NCBI GenBank assembly: GCA_034401135.1
Contig: JAWZSP010000001.1
Coordinates: 2,976,001 to 3,040,000, forward strand
Direction: 5' to 3'
Source: Volutella citrinella
Taxonomy: Eukaryota > Ascomycota > Sordariomycetes > Hypocreales > Nectriaceae
Length of the DNA: 64,000 bases
Below are positions 35,828 to 47,883 of the stretch, piece by piece. Within the stretch, counting starts at the first letter, position 1. Each line of letters starts with the position of its first letter. Position numbers and translations under genes: made by a program. Below the pieces are notes generated by a model. The model did not search any database. It saw only the letters and a list, made by a program, of their open reading frames with translations, and was not told the origin of the DNA.

Positions 35828-36147
35828 TGTTAGTGGGATGTTGATGTAGGCCACAACGGGCACCTTCCATAGTACCCGCCCAACAACGGTGGCATACCTA
35901 GCGAGAAATAATGACCTTCAACGCACTTTGCAACTGAATATGGATACCCTACGTTGATTGCAAGCGGATACCATATGGGGTGCGAGTAGATTGTTGATGT
36001 TAGCCACAATTGAGTGAGGCCAGCAAGTGACCAATGGCCCAGCCAGCTTCATGTGGCGATACGCGATTCACAAGGCCGTGGCCCGAGTCGCTTAATATCT
36101 GACGATAGCTTCGCTGGATCGCATCAAAACGGATTAGCTCCAACAGC

Positions 36148-36226
36148 GCGTAATTGGTGTAATGGTAACATTCTTGCCTTCCATTGGACGGTAGCACGAG
36201 CCCTGGGTTCGATTCCCAGATTACGC
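36148..36226 (+). tRNA. tRNA-like gene, probably tRNA-Gly(UCC) with a short intron
   Basis: The 79 nt fold as a cloverleaf: acceptor GCGTAAT/ATTACGC (7 of 7 pairs), D arm GTGT/ACAT, T arm CTGGG-TTCGATT-CCCAG. The A box TGGTGTAATGG and B box GGTTCGATTCC match the Pol III consensus, and a T5 run follows at about 36233. The anticodon loop reads CTTCCAT, giving anticodon TCC, if an intron of about 9 nt lies at the canonical 37/38 position. The predicted anticodon stem has one mismatch at 28-42. It could instead be a transcribed tRNA-derived element. Confidence 0.7.
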
Positions 36227-37523
36227 AAGCGTTTCTTTTTGCGTTTTGGAGCATATTTTTGGCATTCCAGCTGTCCAATGTTGAGGGCATCCGCCATATT
36301 TGGTGACATTTGTTATGGTGTTTCGGGTACGTACCCACGAGTCAGTGGCCGTTGGTGGGATGCTGGAACGGGTTAGTCGCGGCCCTACCCGTGTGCGCCA
36401 CAACCTTACCCCCTTTTTGGAGTGGCGCCACAGTTTCCAGAGCTCCCCGCGCTGATGTGCAGTCCAGCACGGCTTCCACTGCCCGTGGCTGATGCTGCCG
36501 GCTCGTAGGCGCGGCTCACCACCCGCTCACGGTGCCCCCAGTTGCAGTCACCGACTTGCATCGACACAAGTAGCCACCGGGTTGCGCCTCGGTTGCCATC
36601 TCAAGACTTGCACGATCAGAATGCCAATCAGAATCGTTCTCAACTGTCCTGTCAGGATTGGCAAGGATGACGCATAGAGGATGACGAGAGTGGTGACGTT
36701 GAATATGTTTTGGGATTCAAATATTATTCCTTGAGCTCTGGATTGAAGCACTATTTATTTTATTTCCAAAGTCTCAATTCTTGATTTTACCTGAGCATAA
36801 TCGCCGCGCCCCACTAGCACAGTACAGAGCAGCGAAACCGAGATTCAATTGTCATTGTTGGACAGGACTCAGCGAGTCACCCTGCCGCATTACTGCAATG
36901 GAAGCAGTGGTTTCTTTCATGGCGTCAGGTTGGTTGACCCGGCCGACCGCGTATGTTTACTGGTATATTCCTAGCTTGGCGTGCCACAGCTTCCCATGGT
37001 CGAAGCGCGTTGTGTTGTGATGCCACTCAGCACCGCAATCAGGCCCCTTTGCGTGATCAACGCATTCGGCACGACGGGGTGACGAAGCAGGCTTCGCTGA
37101 GTCGTGTTTGCTGTCTTCCTGATATTTGAGCGTGTGGCAACGGTATTGCGCCCGCCTCAACACAGGCCCAGATTCAACCTTTTGCTCCGTGCATGGAACC
37201 ATCAGCAGGAGCCCAGCGCTCGCCTGGTCCCATTGAGGACATGATGTTTTGGATAGAATTACTATGCCCTGCAATATTCACAGCCGTGACAGCATTGACG
37301 ACTGCCAGATCTACACAACCTGCAGCCGTTGTGAGCTGCGATCCCGAGCAGACCAATACCAGGACGTAGAATCCACTGCGTCTGACTGGTGTGCTCAACG
37401 AGTTTGATAAGGGGCTGCTTAATAAGCATGGCACACACGTGTTCAGTACTATGGGTATAGTGCAAACTAAGGCCCGCCCCTTCAACGAGTGGAGCAAGCC
37501 AACAACGCGGGCTCCACAAATTA
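36227..37523. other. Intergenic, between tRNA-like genes
   Basis: No supported gene; open frames lack motifs. Confidence 0.5.
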
Positions 37524-37603
37524 GCATGTTTGGTGTAATGGTAACATTCCTGCCTTCCATTAGCCGGTTAGCATGAGCCCGGGGTTCGATTCCCCGAACA
37601 TGC
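37524..37603 (+). tRNA. Second tRNA-like gene, probably tRNA-Gly(UCC) with a short intron
   Basis: The 80-nt cloverleaf matches the copy at 36148 but has a different, still perfectly paired acceptor stem (GCATGTT/AACATGC) and T stem (CGGGG/CCCCG). Such compensatory changes argue for selection on structure. A and B boxes are intact. The loop CTTCCAT again gives anticodon TCC with an intron of about 10 nt, and the same 28-42 mismatch occurs. The 3' flank GCGTTTCTTTTTGC is shared with the first copy and supplies a Pol III terminator. Confidence 0.72.
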
Positions 37604-38653
37604 ATGCGTTTCTTTTTGCATTTCGGAAATCCTGGTGGCTTTCCGTGGTCGTGATATCGCGATCGACCGGTTGGGTGTGTTGTGGTTTTTTTTTTGGGTG
37701 TCTCCCGCTGACGCTGGGCGGCTGGGCAAGGTCCCCCTAGATTGCCTGTATGTCCCTTGGCTCGTGCTTGGAAGGCAGGAACGTTACCCTTATATCAACG
37801 ACGCTGGTTATTGGCCCCTGATCGATCTTCTCAGCTTGTTGGAGAGGTGGGTTAACTTTGCACCCTCGGTTCTACCGCCACTACCGCACTAAGACCCCAC
37901 TACGACGGACTCATTTGTCACCGCTAATCGATTCTCATTCCTCCACTATGGTTGTTCATCACAGCGTGCGTGGAAAATACAATATCGCAGCATCCGTACG
38001 TACCGAACCCCAAGCTAGGGGGCGGCCCGGGCGGGTAACCCCACATACCCCAGACAAAGATCCAAGATGTCGTCACCACGGCCGTCATGACAGGAAGGTG
38101 CTGTCTGTGAACACAACCAACCGAAGGACGTACAGAAACTGTCAATGGCTGACCACACAGAAGCAATTCCAAATACAAAAACAGCGACACCAACAGGAGC
38201 ACGTGATACCCTGCTAAATAGAACACTGGAAAACGAAATTTAACGAGACGGTCTAGGGTAGTGATGAGTCCATGCAAGATCGGGGTGCACTGCCATGGCC
38301 TGCAAGGTACACAGGTTGGCGAAAGCGCACGCTCGCCTGGGAAAGCCGGATGATCTATTTCGTTGACTAGTAGTGTAGTGGATGCCGCATCAAGACGTGG
38401 TATTTCGATGGTGATGCTTGGCTTTCCGGATTGCCATCAGCATGCCCTGGTTCTTGTTCCTCCACTCCTACTTTCTGCTGGCCTGCTGCCGACCAATGAC
38501 GATGATGCGCCTTGGGAACTCATTATGCGTATCTATCTCCCAACCATAACAGAGATTTATTATGAGAGGGCCGGTGCCGGATAACCAGCTCCCCTCGGGT
38601 CTGAATGAAGGCCAGCTATTGGCAAACGCTGCACATCGCGATTAGTGGATCCG

Positions 38654-39028
38654 TTACTCCCTCCGCTCGCGCCGCCGCCCGCCACCGCCGCCACCACCTC
38701 CACCGCCTAGCGCGGTGTCCTTAAAGCACACGCGGAGTCCGAGTTTGTGTGTCTCGGGCTTCGCCTCTACTTCATTCCCTGTCAAATCAAAGAGAGAGAT
38801 GGCTTGCCAACGTTGTGAATCTTCTCAGTCATTCGCAAGGACGGTTTCAACAAACCTGAGTGGCCTGGTTCGTCTCGTGGAGAGTTGACAGCAGGATCTC
38901 CATGGTCAGCGACGGCTTTAATCCTTGTAAGTCGCTGAAAAACGAGTGGCGTCAGTAAGTCTAACGGCTCGTGGTAGATCGCTGGTGGAAAGACCGAGTT
39001 ATCCTTGGGATCGTGTACTTGAGCGAGT
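38654..39028 (-). pseudogene. Possible 3' exons of an unrecognised or decayed gene
   Basis: Two open segments, 39028-38856 and 38778-38654, join in phase across a 77-bp interval with donor GTTTGT and acceptor GACAG. The reading contains HDPKDNSVFPPAIYHEPLDL, TRIKAVADHGDP, then KPETHKLGLRVCFKDTALG and a poly-Gly/Arg tail before TAA. A CAG acceptor precedes the first segment, but no upstream exon or start codon could be tied in. Composition is protein-like, yet another frame of the same DNA also looks plausible. This is a weak call: a remnant, an incomplete gene model, or chance. Confidence 0.25.
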
Positions 39029-39847
39029 CTGGTAAGTCAATGACAAGTAGAGTATCTAATGCGGAGTCTAACATCGATATTTTATTAGTGTAGCATTGGC
39101 CTCAGAATTGTGTCGTGCAGCGCCATGCTTGACAGTCACAAGCGAGTGGAACACCCCTGAGCTTTCTACCCACCTACTAGCAGACACTGCATACTCAGCT
39201 CACAATGTTTCATGGCTCAGAGACCGATCCCTCGCTTCCAAAACAGACATTTTGACGCCCAATACCATGCGGAATTCATCTCTGGGTTGATGCCTGCAAT
39301 GTTCTGATGCACACGCTGCCTATGGGATACCCATCTCGCGCCTCCTGCCCTGAGAACTTTTGTTGCGGCCTTATACCTGGTGTCCGGCTCTCTGTTGGCA
39401 GTTACATGCCCTTGGTGTGCGTTGGTGGCTTTCACCTCAACAGACCTGCCTCTGCCTCGACAGCTTGGGCGTGCCTCACAGCCCCGTCGCAAACGCAGGG
39501 CTCGCTCCACAGCCTTCCCACAATCGGATGGCCTCAACGATGTGAGCACCTAGTCTTCGTTGGGGGCCTTTTTACCAAGACTACCAGCTGGTACGATTGC
39601 AGCAGGATGTCAAGCAACAGCAGAGCTACCGTAAGTTGCAGACAATTCAATACCTTGACCTGCTCTGACGAGGCAATATAGTAATACCCTACGCGGATCT
39701 CGACCTAGCCTCTAGCTGTGGCCCTCACGCATCGTAGACGAATTCTCAAGGTGTGATGCAAGGGCTTGTAACGGAATTTCGAGCTGAAACTTGAGCATTA
39801 CTAGCGCTGTATGACAGCATGCAGCCCTGTGTGAATATCCACACTGC

Positions 39848-39907
39848 CTTCACAGCTTCGCCTCTGCCTTCATGGCTTCGCCTCTGCTTCCACGACCTCG
39901 CCTCTAC
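39848..39907. repeat. Degenerate 20-bp tandem repeat, three copies
   Basis: Units at 39848-39867 (CTTCACAGCTTCGCCTCTGC), 39868-39887 (two differences) and 39888-39907 (more diverged), followed by TTTGCACC/TTCAC repeats. Non-coding. Confidence 0.8.
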
Positions 39908-40320
39908 TTTGCACCTTCACTTTGCACCTCTTCCTGTCATCTTGAATATATCGGGTCCCCACATCTACTTGTCCATCAGTCAAACTCCAGCTAGAGCGAA
40001 AAGCATGCAGCTGCCACAGCCTGGGTTGAACATCGGCAGTTAAAAGAGTCGTCCTATGAAATGAGAATGGCGGGCTAATATAAAACTGGCAATTAAGGCA
40101 ATGCGGGTCAGTCGAGTGCCTGGGATGAACAAGAAACGGGGGCGAAAGAAGAAAGCAGTCAAGTAATGTTCAAGGGTAAATGTAAGAGGATTGACGCTTC
40201 CTGGTTCGAGAACTTGTGGGGTCCAGGTCTAATGGTGTATTACATCCGATTGGCCAGCGTTAGTGCATGATAATTCTCCGTGTTCCAAGAAGCAGAGACT
40301 CGGTTTGAGACTCACATGGC

Positions 40321-40392
40321 GCGAATGATCGAACCTAGGGCTCTGCTACCGTCTAATGGAAGACAGAAATGTTACTATTACACAAATTACGC
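40321..40392 (-). pseudogene. Decayed tRNA copy (tRNA pseudogene)
   Basis: On the minus strand this resembles the tRNA-like gene at 36148, including the start GCGTAAT, the CTTCCAT loop and GACGGTAGCA. The A box is mutated to TTGTGTAATAG, the B box is broken, and about 6 nt of the 3' T stem are missing. Roughly 60 bp of 5' flank also match that copy, so a longer segment was duplicated. Many differences are G-to-A or C-to-T. Confidence 0.75.
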
Positions 40393-40872
40393 GCTGTAGG
40401 AGATAATCCAAATCGACGAAGCCACGGGATGCTATCATCACATACCAAGTGGTCACTTCTAGGGCTCACGTTGCGGAAACCTCGACATAATCTGCTGCCT
40501 ATCGACGAGAGGTGTTGGTTTAGGGGAGGTCAAGGGACTGTGAGTAAAGAGAAAGGAAAATCATCATCAATTTTACGTGCTTGCTGCCAACGGAATGCCA
40601 CTTGCATACAGGGATAGCTTCGTCTATTAGACTTGACTCCAACGACCAGGTGCGAACCGGTAACCTGAGCCAAACTTGAACGTGGCGACATCTACCCAGC
40701 TCCAAGTGCCACCAAAAATTTCACGGTCAGAGGGAATCTTAATAAACATCCTCCACGGCTCCGGTCGTGGGGCCTCACGGCACCTCACTGACCGGGAGCA
40801 GCTCGAGCCCAACTGTCAGAAGAAATGGAAAAAGAGTTCATGAGGGGGTTTTGAAGGGTGCCAGCCGGGTGT
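40393..40872. other. Flank of tRNA pseudogene and 3' region of alpha-tubulin
   Basis: Holds the duplicated 5' flank of the tRNA copy (to about 40460) and the alpha-tubulin 3' untranslated region. Confidence 0.5.
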
Positions 40873-42589
40873 CTAGTACTCGGCATCCTCCTCAGGCTCA
40901 AATGAGTCGGCAGCAACCTCCTCATAATCCTTCTCAAGAGCAGCGAGATCCTCACGGGCCTCGGTGAACTCGCCTTCCTCCATACCCTCGCCGACGTACC
41001 AGTGGACAAAGGCACGCTTGCTGTGCATGAGGTCGAACTTGTAGTCGAGACGCGACCAGGCCTCGGCGATGGCGGTGGTGTTGGAAAGCATGGAGACGGA
41101 TCGCTCGACCGAGGCGAGGCCGCCGTCGCCGGGCGCGGTGGGGACAGCGACGGGCTTCTGGTAGTTGATGCCGAGCTTGAAGCCGGTGGGGCACCACTCG
41201 ACAAGGTTGAAGGAGGCCTTGGCCTTGAGGGCAGCAATGGCGGCGTTGCAGTCGCGAGGGACGACGTCACCACGGTACAGAAGAGCGACAGCCATGTACT
41301 TGCCGTTGCGGGGGTCGCAGACGACCATCTGGTTGTTGGGCTCGAAGCCTGGGAACGGGTCAGTTTCACGGCGCCGAGGCTTAGGCCTAGGGTGACTTAC
41401 ACTGGAAGGTGAGGTCGTGGACCTTGAAGCTCTCGTGCTGGCTCTTGGAGGCGGAGATGACGGGAGCATAGCTGATGAGAGGGTAGTGAATTCGAGGGTA
41501 GGGGACCAGGTTGGTCTGGAACTCGTTCAGGTCGACATTCAGGGCACCGTCGAATCGGAGGGACGAGGTGATGGAGCTGACGACCTGGGCGATGAGGCGG
41601 TTCAGGTGCTCGTACGAGGGGCGGGGGATGTCGAGGTTGCGGCGGCAGATGTCGTAGACGGCCTCGTTGTCGACGAGGAACGTGCAGTCCGAGTTCTCGA
41701 TGGTGCTGTGAGTCGACAGGACGGCGTTGTAGGGCTCGACAACGGCGGTGGAGACGCGGGGAGCAGGGTAGACGGCGAACTCGAGCTTGGACTTCTTGCC
41801 GTACTCGGTAGAGAGGCGCTCGAGCAGCAGGGCACCGAAGCCAGAGCCGGTACCACCGCCAAAGGAGTGGAAGATCAGGAAGCCCTGGAGGGAGTGGCAG
41901 TTGTCTGGAGGGGCCCCACATTTAGCATTGGATCTCAACAAGCTACCAAGTATCGTCGGACCATGTCCGGGGAAGCTCACCAGCGACGCGGCGCACGCGG
42001 TCAATGACATTGTCAACCATCTCCTTGCCAATGGTGTAGTGGCCACGGGCGTAGTTGTTGGCCGCATCCTCCTTGCCGCTGATCAACAGCTCGGGGTGGA
42101 AGAGTTGGCGGTAGCTGCCGGTTCGGATCTCATCGATGGGCGAGGGGTCAAGATCAACAAAGATGGAGCGAGGCACATGCTTGCCGCTGCTCGTCTCGGT
42201 GAAGAAGGTCTCGAAGGAGCCGCCGTCTCCAACATCGGGGGCATTGGGGTCGGGACGACCGTCGGCGCCGAGACCGTGCTCGAGGAGGTAGCTGTCAATC
42301 GCATGTTAGCGGTCGGTCGGTCGGTCGAACAACAGTCGCGTCGGGAAGCTGTTTCGGTTGGCAGATGCTTGAACGGGGAGGGCACGTACAGCTCCCAAGC
42401 GGAGTTACCGAGCTGGGTACCAGCCTGGCCCAGGTGGATGTGAAGAATCTAGAGAAGCGGCCATCAGCATCGTCGAGGCAAGGTAGCTCGGAGCAAATAG
42501 GGGAGGGTGGGGTGTGGAATCGTCGTAGAGCTCGCAACTAGAGGAAGCTGTAGATGGGTGTTGGGGGGTCTGCTCACCTCGCCCTTCAT
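40873..42589 (-). CDS. tubA: Alpha-tubulin
   Basis: Structural GTP-binding subunit of microtubules. Five exons, 42589-42578 (12 nt, MKGE), 42448-42390, 42291-41981, 41904-41401 and 41348-40873, with consistent phases give 453 residues. Landmarks are [20 protein letters not shown] at the N terminus, the tubulin/FtsZ nucleotide motif GGGTGSG at 143-149, [40 protein letters not shown], and the acidic tail EPEEDAEY with the terminal Tyr typical of alpha-tubulins. ATG is correct because MKGE is followed directly by the conserved first beta strand. It is named by homology; many filamentous fungi carry two alpha-tubulin genes and I cannot tell which one this is. Confidence 0.97.
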
Positions 42590-44045
42590 TGTGTAGACGA
42601 AGCTAGGACTGGAGACTGCGTTGGTGGAGGCGATGGGAGCGGCGGAGGAGGAAAATACGCGCGCAGCGCTTGAGGAAGAGGAGAAGGGGCGTGATGCTGG
42701 ATTTCCGGCGGATGTTTGGATAGGCCGTTCTGTGGGTGGGCATTGGCGGGGTTGACGGCTAGGATGGCGCCAAAGGGGCGCTGGGCGGACCGGCGTCTCA
42801 GGGCAATGGGGTACTTCATCTGCAGGCGCCATCCCTCGGCGCCAGCATGTACCTGCGGCCCCTCACCGCCAATTGAAACCGCCAGAGAGGAGAGGCTGCA
42901 AGGGGGTGGCTTGCTGGTCTTCAACGCTACCCATGTTTGCTTTGCCTGTCGTGTCGTGGCACCTGCCAACGGTTGGCGTGCAATGCCTGGTTGGAATCCG
43001 GCGTTTGCATCGGGAACTTGAGTGTGGCTGGGATGTATTTGAACGAAGGTATCGCGCCCCTGGTGTGTAAGATCTGCGCAATCGAGGCTTCTCCTCGTTT
43101 CGCCATTCAGGCATGTTGGCCTCCCGCTCAGTTCATCTGAACAATAGTAACTAGTGAATATAAGTTTCGGGTGGCATGAATTCAATAGACGCCCGCCTTA
43201 TGCTTCGCCAGCTGGGGCTCTATCGCGGGAACCAGGCCTCCCGACGGCCAGTGCGTCGGATGCTGGAGCATATCCAGACCCTTTATATCTCCGCAACCCG
43301 GGTCTTTCTCTCATAGGGCGCTCTCAATCCCCATTCACTACGACATAATGCTGCGTCTCGGCCCGGGAGCCAGATCCCAGACCGCCGACCAGTCTTGTAT
43401 TTAATCCGGGCGTCGGGTCCCCATGAATTGCTAGCCCAATGGCCAAGGTATCACGCAGTTGGCAGCTTGTTTGTTTGCGCAGGCAACACTCCCATTGTCA
43501 CTCTACGTATCAAGACGGCCCAGTTTGGCGACCTCCTACGCCGCTGCAGATCCACAACCTACGAAGGTTTCAGCCACGCGGGACATGCGACGGCGCCATC
43601 AACGTGTATATTTTTGGTCATGAAATTGAAGCTCACCATGTCCTACCGTCATCTGCGATGCCCATAACCCATCTAGATCACTGCTGGTCCCGCTCGATGG
43701 ATTGACACGATGTCTCTGGCGTTCCGAACGCAACTATGATTAATGAGCGGGGCTAAGAGACTCGGCTAGAGCCTTGTCCCATCATTATTCAACAACTACG
43801 CTGTCTAACAACTTTAACGTCCGCTGAACCTGTCTCGCGATGATGCAACACGTCTTATGCTCGAATAATCCACCCGAAACACTTTTTCGATGGCCACCCT
43901 CCCGTACTCCGCCCTTCCCTCTGTGCGCCGAAATGAAAGGGCCGCGGCGAAAACCTGCCACGGCCATGCAAAAGTGGTATCTTGAGATGAGCCGCTCCCG
44001 TTATGAAAATACAATCTCTGGCAAGTTGGGAACCAGATATCCTCC
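42590..44045. other. Intergenic region upstream of alpha-tubulin
   Basis: Alpha-tubulin promoter and 3' flank of the membrane-protein gene. No other gene supported. Confidence 0.55.
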
Positions 44046-45152
44046 TCACGACCTGCTCTGGTCTGGCAGGGACTTTGTTTCGTTTTGCTCAAGCTCCTCG
44101 ATGCGGCGCTGGATGACTGCCTTTTGGACCCTCAGCGCCCTGATCTCGTCGTCGCGCCTCGCCGTGTCGCCGCTCAATCGGCTCTCCGTGTCCGTGATGC
44201 TAGACGCCTCTGCGCCATTGTCGTAGGCTGGCGGGGCCTCGCCGTCGCGGCTCGCCTGGTGCTGGCTGACGATGTAGGGCCTGCCGGCTGCTGAGCGCGT
44301 GGGATGCAGCTCATGCACCTGCTTCTTGGCGGCGGCCCTGTCTTTCCGTCTCAAGCAGAACAAGCCGAAACCCAAGACCATCAACACAAAGATGCCGACG
44401 CTTATGCCGATTCCAATCTTCGCGCCTGTTGACAATGCATGTGCATGCTTGTGGTCGGTGCCAATGTTGTCTTCATCCTTTAGCCCAAGAACCTCCTTGT
44501 CCTCCTCCTGGAACAGGGCGAGAATAGTGTGTACGGCGATGGTGGCGTTATATAGAGTGGTGGTGGAGGCAGTGTTAATGTCGTAGGATTTGGCCGTTTC
44601 GTTGTAAGAGGCCGCGACGGCCAGCACTGTAGGCACCACACGCTGGCAGTGGTCGCCCTGCATTGTGAAGTCCCTATTCCTGTTAGATGTATACATGGCG
44701 ACGGAGTAGATTCGCACTCACGAGGAGCAGCAAACCGCAGTGGTGGTTGCGACGTGCTCTGGCTGGTCGGTGTTCATGCGGAGCGACACGGTGGTCCAGC
44801 CATGCGGACAGGTTGCCGGACTGAACACACCCGTATGCCATTTGCCAAACATCTTGTTTGGGTAGCAAGACAGCGTCGTTGCGTGAGGATCGGGCTGCAG
44901 ATCTAGCCATGCGACGGCATCGGTGGCTCCAGGCCCTGGGACGTTGTCGATTTTATATGTCCATGTGCAGCGAGCGGGAGCCGTCCACGGTGTGGTCATG
45001 GGAGGGTAGGCAGATGCCGCATGGTGGGCCGGAATTGAGGTCGTCGCCAGACCCGTCGGCTCGGGGGTTGACTTTGGACGCCGTGTCTTGGTAGATCCTG
45101 ACGGAAGGGTCGAGACGGTGGTGGTGAGCGCGGGCTCGGTGGCATCGGTCAT
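44046..45152 (-). CDS. Single-pass membrane protein with Cys-containing ectodomain
   Basis: Two exons, 45152-44722 and 44679-44046 (42-bp intron, GTGAGT/ACAG, phase-consistent), give 354 residues. A Ser/Thr/Pro-rich N terminus leads into an extracellular-type domain with CTWTYKIDNVP, TLSCYPNKMF, SPATCPHGWTTVS, AVCCSS and HCQR, spaced like disulphide-forming Cys. A membrane helix follows at about 231-253 (IGIGISVGIFVLMVLGFGLF) with the stop-transfer sequence CLRRK. The cytoplasmic part ends in a charged coiled coil (RRIEELEQNE). This layout is common among Sordariomycete cell-surface proteins of unknown role. No signal peptide precedes the ectodomain from this ATG, so a missed 5' exon or signal-anchor insertion is possible. 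Confidence 0.75.
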
Positions 45153-47078
45153 GGTGTCGAGTCGGCCTACACCGGCGCGTGTCGCTTCGCACCCCTAGCT
45201 TGGCGTCGACTCGACGACGAGTTCGTCCACGGGGAAAGCTGGGGAGAAGCGGTCGATACAGGCAGTCCGGATGGATGGTCACCGGTTTTGGTCCATGTGG
45301 ACACGCGACCGCGGGCGGTGGACGACGACGAGTGTCGCAGCGACAAGAGAAGGATACGGGGCGGGAAGGGGGGGGGGGTCGTGCACAATCACGGTGATGC
45401 TCGCTCGACAAGACGATGCGCACCGGACCTGGGGGCAAGTCGAGGGGATATAGTAGTACGCAGGCGACGGATGGATTGACAGACTCTAGGATTGAAGGGA
45501 AAAACAAGCCAAGACGGGTCTGGGGCAAGAAAACTCGCCTGTGCCCGCCTCTCCCTCTGGGCTACGACGGTCGGCGCTGGTGCTCCCCCTTCTGAGGCCT
45601 TTCGGGTCTTGGCGAAATCTTATCACGGGAGGGTGCCGAGAAATGCCAAGCCCAGCATTGCGCCGATGCTTGACCACGTTGACCACCCAAGCCCTGCGTC
45701 TTACCACGCCGTGCTCGTCTGGGCCGCTAAGGAGCGCCCCCCAGCCAGTGCTTGCCCATGGACTTGCGTGCTTGGGTTGCGTATTCGAGCCATGTTTACC
45801 GGCTTGGCTCGCCAGACGCCGCGTCTCGTTACTCTCGTCCGCTGCGTCCGCCCCAAGCCCGACGAGGGGAAATGACCGCGCGGTCGCGGCGCCAAGAGGG
45901 GGTCCCCCCGGGATGTGGTTACCCCTTCCGAGAGTCGCAGCGGAGCACCAGACCAGCCTTTAGTCATGCTTCCGGCGTTGCTTGTGGTGCGTCGTTGCAT
46001 CCTGGCGATGCGCTGCAGGGAGTGGGCATACCTCGAGTCGCAGACCGGTTCTGAGCTGAAGAAGCAAGATTGATGGAGCCGTGGAACGGCGGTTCGGTGC
46101 TACAACGGTGCGGCGAACCTACAGTGGGGCGAGTGTCTATGGCGCCATGAGACAATCAAAGGTGCTGGTGCTAATTGCTAGATAATTACTTGTGGTACGC
46201 CGACCTCTACCTAGACGTTCATGTCCGAATTAGTCCGTATGGACCAAGGCTGGTCTCATCGTTTATATGGTTATACAGGATATGGTGGCTTCTCATGTTA
46301 GATGGCCCGCGCCTTGTTGGTTTCCGCCTGCCATCCCCCCCCCCCCCCAGCCTTTCAAATGGACATTGGGGCTGACAGTGATTTGTCTCAAATCCGAGCA
46401 GTCTGTTCCGAGATGCACGCTCGGGCTTTGTCACCTCCCCGGCTGATCAACCTGGGATTTAAACAATAATACAGAGCATATTGAAAGTCAAAGGCAACTG
46501 AGTGCATGTCCGTGGCATCCAGGTTCTTTGCACACAGAAAACAGAACAACCGTCTGCCCTACTGACTCGCTTGAGCAAAACAGTCAACCGGAAGAAATAA
46601 AAATTAGAGACTGTGTGCGGCGTACTCCTGTATATCACAGCGAAATGGCGCCATCATCTTGGTATGCTGCATATGTTGGGTAGGCCAGCCGTCGCCAGAC
46701 GTCATTTCAAGGTTCCCGCCATTTGAAGCGTGACCACCAACCGTACCTAAATTATGCATGTGCCCTCTTGTGACTTGCATCAGGGGCACGGACACTTTCC
46801 CCCTCTTACTCAGAGGTACGGGTGGTCCTCACTCCTCAAGCACCACCACCGGAAAATCGGCACTTTCCTCCGGCCCCGACCTTTTTTCCCCCCAACCCGT
46901 GGCCACACAAGGTCACCTGACACGTGGGAAGGGCACGAAAACCCTACCGCTGAGTTTTTGGCCCAATTCGTCCCGCAAGCGAACATCACCACCAGCCCTT
47001 CAAAGTCGACTCCATCCCGGCCCATCCAAATTCGCTCTTCGGTAGATCAGCGAATTCTCACGACACAACACCGCGATC
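45153..47078. other. Intergenic region between membrane-protein gene and rps15
   Basis: Contains homopolymer runs (G11 at 45368-45378, C14 at 46335-46348) and the rps15 promoter at its right end. Open frames are unsupported. Confidence 0.55.
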
Positions 47079-47541
47079 ATGGCTGACTCCGAATACGTAC
47101 GTTCCTCTCCACGATACCCTGCACGCGCGCCGCATCCCCCGCCGGTTGTGACGTCTTGTCGCCGTCGCCGCAATGGAGGCCGCGCGCAGGCATCCTCGAC
47201 TCGATAAGGGAAACAATGGGAAATGGCTGACCATGCCCGCAGAACGCCGAGGAGGCTGCTGAGCTCAAGCGCAAGCGCGCCTTCCGAAAGTTCTCCTACC
47301 GAGGAATCGATCTCGACAAGTACGTTGCCACTGCGAAGTCGCCCAGACAGCCCCCACCCGACGACACACATCCCCCTCCTCAAATATTGTCCTGCGGACA
47401 GCGACCCTCTTGTTGTTCAAGGATTGTTTTGTGCTGATACCATCTCTCTCCAACAGCCTTCTGGACCTCAGCTCCGACCAGCTCCGTGATGTTGTCCACG
47501 CCCGTGCCCGCCGCAGGATCAACCGTGGCCTGAAGCGCCGC

Positions 47542-47573
<32 letters not shown>

Positions 47574-47883
47574 CAAGCAGGAGGCCAAGCCCAACGAGAA
47601 GCCCGACCTCGTCAAGACTCACCTCCGAGACATGATTGTCGTCCCCGAGATGATCGGCAGCGTTATTGGTATCTACTCCGGCAAGGAGTTCAACCAGGTG
47701 GAGATCAAGCCTGAGATGGTTGGCCACTACCTGGCTGAGTTCTCTATCTCATAGTGCGTTTTCTGCCTTTAAACTGTCCCATTTCACATTCTTGGTTGCT
47801 AACAGCCCTACAGCAAGCCTGTCAAGCACGGTCGACCCGGTATTGGTGCTACCAACTCTTCTCGTTTCATCCCCCTCAAGTAA
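47079..47883 (+). CDS. rps15: 40S ribosomal protein S15 (uS19)
   Basis: Component of the head of the small ribosomal subunit, near the decoding A site. Four exons, 47079-47096 (MADSEY), 47243-47319, 47457-47753 and 47814-47883, joined in phase give 153 residues. Characteristic stretches are [59 protein letters not shown] and the end [18 protein letters not shown]. Introns of 146, 137 and 60 bp are typical of fungal ribosomal protein genes, including one just after the first few codons. Confidence 0.97.

Larger units (their letters stand above)
37604..40320. other. Repeat-rich gene-poor stretch
   Basis: No intact gene. It contains possible remnant exons on the minus strand (38654-39028) and a degenerate 20-bp tandem repeat (39848-39907). 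Confidence 0.5.

Noticed and set aside
38856..38940. Alternative frame of the hidden exon reading GLKPSLTMEILLSTLHETNQ
   Set aside because: Protein-like, but joining it across the adjacent intron gives an immediate stop; the other frame is the only one that stays open.
46335..46348. Homopolymer runs (C14 here, also G15 at 2234 and A18 at 8977) as functional sites
   Set aside because: Ordinary slippage-prone runs in non-coding DNA, and possible sequencing length errors.
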